Below are positions 29,123-33,882 of a stretch of DNA of 33,882 nucleotides, piece after piece. Below the pieces are notes generated by a model, which saw only the letters and a program-made list of their open reading frames with translations, had not been told where the DNA came from and did no database searches. Made by a program: the position numbers and the translations under genes. The stretch's first letter is position 1. The number at the start of each line of letters is the position of its first letter. This DNA comes from Candidatus Methylomirabilota bacterium. Lineage in GTDB: Bacteria > Methylomirabilota > Methylomirabilia > Rokubacteriales > CSP1-6. The stretch lies in contig DATFYA010000106.1 in assembly GCA_035315345.1 (NCBI GenBank), positions 1 to 33,882 of the forward strand. The letters are read 5' to 3'.

Positions 29123-30394
29123 ATGCGCGGATGGACGAGGCTCGGAATCCTCTTGAGCGCGGTGCTCGCCCTGGTGGCCACCAATCACATCGACGCCACC
29201 GCCCAGCAGTGTCCCAAGGGCAAGCTTCGCTTCTACACCTCGTGGCCCATGCAGGGCGCCATGATCCCGGAGGGCACCGGGATGAAGAACGGCCTGGACA
29301 TGGCCGTCGCGGAGGTGGGCGGCACCGTCGCCGGCTTCTGCCTCGAGATCGTCAACCTCGACGACGCCTCTCCGCAGACCGGCAAGTGGGACGGCGCGGT
29401 CGAGGCGGAGAACGCCAACAAGGCGGTGGCCGATCCGCAGGCCATCCTCTACGTGGGCACCTACAACTCGGGCGCGGCCAAGGTGTCGATCCCGATCAAC
29501 AACCGGGCCCACATGGCGCAGATCACCCCGGCCAACACCTACCCCGGTCTCACCAAGAAGCAGGGCGCCGCACCCGGCGAGCCCGACATCTACCGGCCGC
29601 TGGGCTTCCCGAACTACTTCCGTCCGATCCCGGCCGACGATATCCAGGGCGCGGTCGCGGCGAAGTGGGCCAAGCGCCTCGGCATCAAGAAAGTGTTCAT
29701 CCTCAACGACCAGGAGCTGTACGGCAAGGGCATCGCGGACGTGTTCGAGGCCACCGCCAAGAAGATGGGGCTCACCGTGGTGGCCAACGAGGGGATCGAC
29801 TGGAAGCAGCCCGACCAGAAGCCGGTCCTGACCAAGGTGCGCGCCTCGGGGGCCGATCTGGTGTACATGGGCGGCGTCATCGAGACGGGCGCCCAGGTCA
29901 TCATCCGCCAGATGAAGGAAGTCGGGCTGGTGGCCCCGCGCGTGCGCTTCATGGGGCCCGACGGCCTCCTCGAGGAGGAATTGCTCAAGGGCGCGACCTG
30001 CGAGGTGGCGATGGCGACCGAGATGCGCGTGACCTTCGCCGGGCTGCCGTTCGAGAAGATGAAGGGCGTGGGCGCCAAGACCTACGAGGAATACAAGAAG
30101 AAGTTCGGCAAGGAGCCGACCTCCTACGCGCTCTACGCCGCGGAGGCGGGACGCGTCGCCATCGACGCGATCAAGCGGGCCGCGCCCGCGATCGAGAAGG
30201 GCAAGGACCCGACCGAGAAGCGCGAGGCCCTGCGCAAGGCGATCGCCACCACCAAGAACTTCGAGGGCATCAACGGCAAGTGGAGCTTCGACGCCAATGG
30301 TGACGTCGACTACGACACCATGTCCGGATTCAAGGTCGTGAAGGCCGACACTCCCATCGGCTGCAAGTTCCAGTTCGAGACCATCCTCGAATAG
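29123..30394 (+). CDS. LIV-type ABC transporter substrate-binding protein
   Basis: The periplasmic receptor of a branched-chain-amino-acid-type (HAAT) importer, 423 residues. A signal peptide (RLGILLSAVLALVATNHIDATA, cleavage near residue 27) has no lipobox. The mature protein follows type-I two-lobe Leu/Ile/Val-binding folds: GMKNGLDMAVAEVGG, the ligand-site region YVGTYNSGAAKVSIPINNRA, KKVFILNDQELYGKG and LVYMGGVIETGAQVIIRQ. GAGGAGG lies 6-8 nt before the ATG at 29123, while earlier starts lack it. In this subfamily ligands range from amino acids to amides and urea, so the substrate is open. Confidence 0.93.
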   Translation: MRGWTRLGILLSAVLALVATNHIDATAQQCPKGKLRFYTSWPMQGAMIPEGTGMKNGLDMAVAEVGGTVAGFCLEIVNLDDASPQTGKWDGAVEAENANKAVADPQAILYVGTYNSGAAKVSIPINNRAHMAQITPANTYPGLTKKQGAAPGEPDIYRPLGFPNYFRPIPADDIQGAVAAKWAKRLGIKKVFILNDQELYGKGIADVFEATAKKMGLTVVANEGIDWKQPDQKPVLTKVRASGADLVYMGGVIETGAQVIIRQMKEVGLVAPRVRFMGPDGLLEEELLKGATCEVAMATEMRVTFAGLPFEKMKGVGAKTYEEYKKKFGKEPTSYALYAAEAGRVAIDAIKRAAPAIEKGKDPTEKREALRKAIATTKNFEGINGKWSFDANGDVDYDTMSGFKVVKADTPIGCKFQFETILE

Positions 30395-30397
30395 CCC

Positions 30398-30470
30398 GGT
30401 GGGCAGGCATGGAGGAGCCGCGGCGCCGCTCGCGCGAATAACCACCATGCGAACGGTGCCCCTGCCTACC
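30398..30470 (+). other. Nested RNA hairpins between the binding-protein gene and livH (first structure)
   Basis: GGTGGGCAGG (30398-30407) can pair with CCTGCCTACC (30461-30470) over 10 bp with one G-U. Inside it, GCATGG (30407-30412) pairs with CCATGC (30445-30450), sharing base 30407 as an alternative partner, and encloses a GC-rich palindromic core near 30419-30430. It starts 4 nt after the stop codon of the binding-protein gene. Confidence 0.5.
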
Positions 30471-30491
30471 GCGACGCGACCGAACAAGGCG

Positions 30492-30532
30492 ATGGGGGGG
30501 CATGGGGGAGGAGCGGTGCCGCTCCCCCCCAT
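30492..30532 (+). terminator. Second strong hairpin before livH (attenuator- or processing-like)
   Basis: ATGGGGGGG (30492-30500) is an exact reverse complement of CCCCCCCAT (30524-30532). An alternative pairs GGAGCG (30510-30515) with CGCTCC (30520-30525), and GGGGG with the C-run beyond. It ends 22 nt before the livH GTG. Without a T-run it probably acts as a partial terminator or mRNA-stability block, giving more receptor than permease. Confidence 0.5.
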
Positions 30533-30553
30533 TTAGAACAGCAGCCAACTCCC

Positions 30554-31492
30554 GTGCTCTGGCACGAAGTCCTGATCCAGCAGACGGTCAACGGGCTCAC
30601 CCGTGGGGCCGTCTTCGCGCTCATCGCGCTGGGTTACACGATGGTCTACGGGATCATCGGCCTGATCAACTTCGCGCACGGCGACGTGTTCATGCTCGGC
30701 CTGTTCATCTCCCTCGCCTACTTCGCGCTCCTCGGCCTGACCACCACGCTGCAGGGCTGGCACCTGGTCACCGTCCTGCCCCTGGTCTTCGTCGCCACCA
30801 TGCTCACCACCGGGGTGATCAACGTCACCATCGATCGCGTGGCCTACCGCCCCCTCCGCAACGCCTTCCGCCTCGCGCCCCTGATCACCGCCATCGGCGT
30901 GTCGTTCATGCTGGAGAACCTCACCCTGATCTGGCGCGGGCCCGCCCCGATCGCCTATCCCGATCTGTTCCCGTCGGTCGACATCCTGCGCGACTGGTTC
31001 GGGATCGACTCGCTGCTGTTCATCACCACCAAGGACGTCCTGGTCCTCGGCGCCACCATTCCCCTGATGGTCGGGCTTCAGTACTTCGTCACCCGCACCC
31101 GCTGGGGCAAGGCGATGCGCGCCACCGCCCAGGACAAGGAGACCGCGCTCGCGATGGGGATCGACGTCGAGAAGACGATCATCCTCACCTTCTTCATCGG
31201 GGGCGCGCTGGCCGGCGCCGCCGGCCTCATCCAGGGTCTCTACTACAACATCGGGATGTGGTGGATGGGCTATCAGGCCGGCCTGCGCGCGTTCACCGCG
31301 GCGGTGCTGGGCGGCATCGGCAGCATGCCGGGTGCGGCGCTGGGCGGCCTCCTGATCGGCTTTCTCTCCGCGTGGAGCGATCAGTACATCTCGGCGCGCT
31401 GGACCAACGCGCTCGTCTTCGCGATCCTGATCCTGGTCCTGGTCTTCCGGCCCCAGGGCCTGCTGGGCGAGCGCGTCCCGGACAAGGCGTGA
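30554..31492 (+). CDS. livH: LIV-type ABC transporter permease LivH
   Basis: One of the two integral-membrane subunits of the importer, 312 residues with about eight helices. LivH landmarks are QQTVNGLTRGAVFALIALGYTMVYGIIGLINFAHGD, the cytoplasmic coupling region GKAMRATAQDKETALAMGID, and GLRAFTAAVLGGIGSMPGAALGGLLIGFL. It starts at a GTG 22 nt after a strong hairpin, with no good ribosome site, and overlaps the next gene by a GTGA. Confidence 0.93.
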   Translation: MLWHEVLIQQTVNGLTRGAVFALIALGYTMVYGIIGLINFAHGDVFMLGLFISLAYFALLGLTTTLQGWHLVTVLPLVFVATMLTTGVINVTIDRVAYRPLRNAFRLAPLITAIGVSFMLENLTLIWRGPAPIAYPDLFPSVDILRDWFGIDSLLFITTKDVLVLGATIPLMVGLQYFVTRTRWGKAMRATAQDKETALAMGIDVEKTIILTFFIGGALAGAAGLIQGLYYNIGMWWMGYQAGLRAFTAAVLGGIGSMPGAALGGLLIGFLSAWSDQYISARWTNALVFAILILVLVFRPQGLLGERVPDKA

Positions 31493-33471
31493 CCGATCGC
31501 GGCGGTCTTCGTTCCCTGCCCGCGGCCCTGCTCGTGACCGCTCTGCTCGCGTATCCGTTCGTCGATCGCGCGCTGCAGGCCCAGACCGTCCACGCGGTCA
31601 CCGACGCGATGATCTACGTGCTGCTCGCCCTGGGACTCAACATCGTTGTCGGCTACGCGGGCCTGCTCGATCTGGGCTATGCCGCCTTCTTCGCGATCGG
31701 CGCCTACACCATGGGCTTGCTGAACTCCCCGGTGCTGGGCTCGCCGCTCTACGGCCACGCGTGGAGCTTCTGGGTGATCATCTGGATCGCCGCGCTGGTG
31801 TCGGCCGGGCTGGGCGTGGTGATCGGGGCGCCGACGCTTCGCGTCCGCGGCGACTATCTCGCCATCATCACCCTGGCCTTCGGCGAGATCATCCCGGTCG
31901 CCATTCGCAACCTCGGCGACATCACGATCGACATCGGCGGCTGGCGGCCGGTCGAGCGGCTGAACCTGACCGGCGGCGAGAACGGGGTGAACCCGGTGGG
32001 CCGCCCGCAGCTGCCCGGCGTCAATTTCGACACCGACTTCATCCCCTGGTACTTCCTCATCCTGGCCATCGGCGCCGGCTCCCTCTGGGCGATGAGCCGG
32101 ATGCGGGACTCGCGGCTCGGCCGCGCCTGGATGGCCATCCGCGAGGACGAGACCGCCGCGGACTGCACCGGGGTGAACCCGGTCAAGACCAAGCTGCTGG
32201 CCTTCGGCCTCGGCGCATCCTTCGCCGGCTTCGCCGGGTCGTTCTACGCGGCGAAGCTCCAGGCGATCACCCCGGGTGCCTTCGAGTTCAACGTGTCGAT
32301 CATGCTGCTCTGCATGGTGGTGCTCGGCGGCATGGGGAGTCTCAGAGGCGTGATCCTGGGCGGCATGCTGATCACCCTGTTCGACCGCATCCTGCTCGCC
32401 CAGATGACGTCCCTGATCCGCTCGGTCGGGCGCTCGGTCGGCATCCCCGCGCTCATCAGCGTGGACCTCACGCTCTGGCGGTGGTTCTTCTTCGGCCTGG
32501 GCCTGGTGGTCATCATGCTGATCCGTCCCGAGGGCCTGGCCGGTCGTCGGCTGCGCCCGCCCGCCGCCGACGTGGACGAGGGCGAGGAAGACCTGGCCCT
32601 CGTGGCGGCCCCACCACGGCCGCGCGCGGAGGCCATCCCGCGCTGGCTTCGGCAGCCGCCGGCGAGCGCGGCCGTGGTCAACAGTCATCCGATCCTCGAA
32701 GTCCGCGGCCTCACCCGACGCTTCGGAGGACTCCTGGCGGTGAGTGAGGTGGATCTCGTGATCCCGCCTCGCGGCATCGTGGGCCTCATCGGGCCGAACG
32801 GGGCCGGCAAGACCACCTTCTTCAACCTGGTGACCGGCCTCCTCCGACCGGACCGCGGCGAGATCCGGCTGGGCGGCGAGAGCCTGATCGGTCTTCGGCC
32901 GCACGCGATCGTCGGCCGCGGGGTCGCGCGCACCTTCCAGTCGATCCGTCTCTTCCAGAACATGACCGTGCTCGACAACGTGCGGGTGGGCGGGCACTGT
33001 CGCCTGCACGCCTCGGTGGCCGGCGCCGTCTTGCGCCCGCCCGCCGTCGTGGCCGAGGAGTCGCGGGCGCGAGAACGGGCGCTCGAGATGCTCGCCTTCG
33101 TCGGCCTCGACGGCCGCGGCGAGGAGCTGGCCAAGAACCTGGCCTACGGCGACCAGCGGCGGCTCGAGATCGCCCGGGCGCTCGCGAGCGAGCCCCGGCT
33201 GCTGCTCCTGGACGAGCCGACCGCCGGGATGAATCCGCGCGAGACCGACACGCTCACCGAGCTGATCGGCCTGCTCCGGGAGGAGATCGGGCTCGCCGTC
33301 CTGCTCATCGAGCACCACATGGAAGTCGTGATGGCGACCTCCGATCGCATCACGGTACTCGACTACGGCACGCGCATCGCCGAAGGCCCCCCGGCCGAGA
33401 TCCGGCGCAACCCGAAGGTGATCGAGGCCTATCTGGGCAAGGGCTACGAGGAGGAGCTGGTCTCCGGATGA
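31489..33471 (+). CDS. LivM-LivG fusion: LIV-type permease joined to ATP-binding subunit
   Basis: A single 660-residue frame combining two normally separate subunits. Residues 1-350 are LivM (IYVLLALGLNIVVGYAGLLDLGYAAFFAIGAY, RVRGDYLAIITLAFGEI, the coupling helix RAWMAIREDETAA, VVLGGMGSLRGVILGG). Residues about 352-400 are an Arg/Pro- and acid-rich linker. Residues about 401-660 are LivG, with Walker A GPNGAGKTT (435-443), signature NLAYGDQRRLEIARAL, Walker B LLLLDEP and the switch His in LIEHHM. I see no stop or frameshift. The GTG overlaps the livH stop and the TGA overlaps the livF ATG, so stoichiometry is tightly coupled. Confidence 0.92.
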   Translation: MTDRGGLRSLPAALLVTALLAYPFVDRALQAQTVHAVTDAMIYVLLALGLNIVVGYAGLLDLGYAAFFAIGAYTMGLLNSPVLGSPLYGHAWSFWVIIWIAALVSAGLGVVIGAPTLRVRGDYLAIITLAFGEIIPVAIRNLGDITIDIGGWRPVERLNLTGGENGVNPVGRPQLPGVNFDTDFIPWYFLILAIGAGSLWAMSRMRDSRLGRAWMAIREDETAADCTGVNPVKTKLLAFGLGASFAGFAGSFYAAKLQAITPGAFEFNVSIMLLCMVVLGGMGSLRGVILGGMLITLFDRILLAQMTSLIRSVGRSVGIPALISVDLTLWRWFFFGLGLVVIMLIRPEGLAGRRLRPPAADVDEGEEDLALVAAPPRPRAEAIPRWLRQPPASAAVVNSHPILEVRGLTRRFGGLLAVSEVDLVIPPRGIVGLIGPNGAGKTTFFNLVTGLLRPDRGEIRLGGESLIGLRPHAIVGRGVARTFQSIRLFQNMTVLDNVRVGGHCRLHASVAGAVLRPPAVVAEESRARERALEMLAFVGLDGRGEELAKNLAYGDQRRLEIARALASEPRLLLLDEPTAGMNPRETDTLTELIGLLREEIGLAVLLIEHHMEVVMATSDRITVLDYGTRIAEGPPAEIRRNPKVIEAYLGKGYEEELVSG

Positions 33472-33882
33472 GCGGCACCTCGAACCTGCTGGAGCTGCAG
33501 GACATCCACGCCTACTACGGCAACATCCGCGCGCTCAAGGGCGTGTCTCTCCAGGTCACCCGCGGGGAGATCGTCACCCTGATCGGTTCCAACGGGGCCG
33601 GCAAGACCACGACCCTCCGCACCGTGCTCGGGATCGTACGCCCGCTCCGGGGCACGGTGAGCTTCGGCGGGCGCCGGATCGACCGGGTCCCCACCCACCG
33701 CATCGCCCGCCTCGGCATCGCTCAGTCCCCGGAAGGTCGTCGGATCTTCGCCCCGATGACCGTGCTGGAGAACCTCGAGCTGGGCGCCTTCGCGCGGGTG
33801 GACCACGACGGCATCGCGCGCGATCTCGAGCACGTCCTGACGCTCTTCCCCCGCCTCCGCGACCGCCTGCAGCAGAAAGGCG
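33468..33882 (+). CDS. livF: LIV-type ABC transporter ATP-binding protein LivF (C-terminus cut by window edge)
   Basis: The second ATPase of the importer. The 138 visible residues include the A-loop Tyr in DIHAYYGNIRAL, Walker A GSNGAGKTT and the Q-loop region with SPEGRRIFAPMTVLENLELGAF, the SPEGR pattern that separates LivF from LivG. The signature motif and Walker B lie beyond the window. The ATG overlaps the fusion gene's TGA (ATGA). Confidence 0.93.
   Translation, partial: MSGTSNLLELQDIHAYYGNIRALKGVSLQVTRGEIVTLIGSNGAGKTTTLRTVLGIVRPLRGTVSFGGRRIDRVPTHRIARLGIAQSPEGRRIFAPMTVLENLELGAFARVDHDGIARDLEHVLTLFPRLRDRLQQKG

Noticed and set aside
28970-30532. Minus-strand frame extending the long DUF1989 protein to 796 codons
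   Set aside because: The extension is antisense to the binding-protein gene and resembles no protein. The ATG at 28969 has a strong GGGAGG site.

Overview
This is a GC-rich, densely packed bacterial window with operons on both strands, many 4-nt ATGA/GTGA gene overlaps, and no rRNA, tRNA, CRISPR array or intact transposase that I can see. A near-complete coenzyme F420 locus, a LIV-type ABC transporter, a thiolase/DUF35 pair and tandem DUF1989 proteins suggest an environmental soil or groundwater bacterium. Candidatus Rokubacteria (Methylomirabilota) is my best guess, but this is an inference from gene content only.

Layout. (1) 1-946, minus: a sigma-54-type response regulator cut by the window edge. 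(2) 1073-9049, plus: the F420 locus. Two F420-dependent oxidoreductases (LLM and PPOX types) lead into cofG and cofH. An HU gene with its own promoter and a GNAT-like unknown follow, then cofD, cofC, cofE and npdG. Together they cover deazaflavin core synthesis, lactyl-type side-chain transfer, glutamylation, reduction by NADPH, and use of the cofactor. (3) 11197-9050, minus: tusA, a cysteine-desulfurase-like gene that lacks the PLP lysine, and a HAD phosphatase. (4) 11306-13428, plus: a membrane GGDEF cyclase followed by a receiver/HD-GYP phosphodiesterase, so one operon both makes and breaks c-di-GMP. (5) 13468-21553: a large wHTH-ATPase-TPR regulator, divergent from a very large Orn/Lys/Arg-type decarboxylase and an AspT-family antiporter. 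Between those two lies a 35-codon relic that joins the two ends of a lost AspT paralog. The regulator gene is bracketed by an imperfect inverted repeat. This looks like a regulated decarboxylation/antiport module.

(6) 21631-21921: a small exported monohaem c-type cytochrome. (7) 24590-22033, minus: an anchored helical-repeat protein coupled to an acyl-CoA ligase, divergent from a thiolase and its Zn-ribbon/OB partner (24758-26285). (8) 26263-27521: a decayed stretch holding the C-terminal scrap of an alpha/beta hydrolase, an intact AlaX editing protein, a 44-codon unknown, and the N-terminal scrap of a LysR regulator. (9) 28969-27527, minus: two DUF1989 proteins, possibly a carboxyguanidine-deiminase-like pair without a visible carboxylase. 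(10) 29123-33882, plus: a LIV-type ABC importer with binding protein, LivH, a LivM-LivG fusion, and LivF cut by the right edge. Strong hairpins separate the binding-protein gene from livH.

Most exciting points: the decarboxylase/AspT island with its paralog relic and inverted repeats, the lysine-less IscS next to TusA, and the orphan DUF1989 pair.
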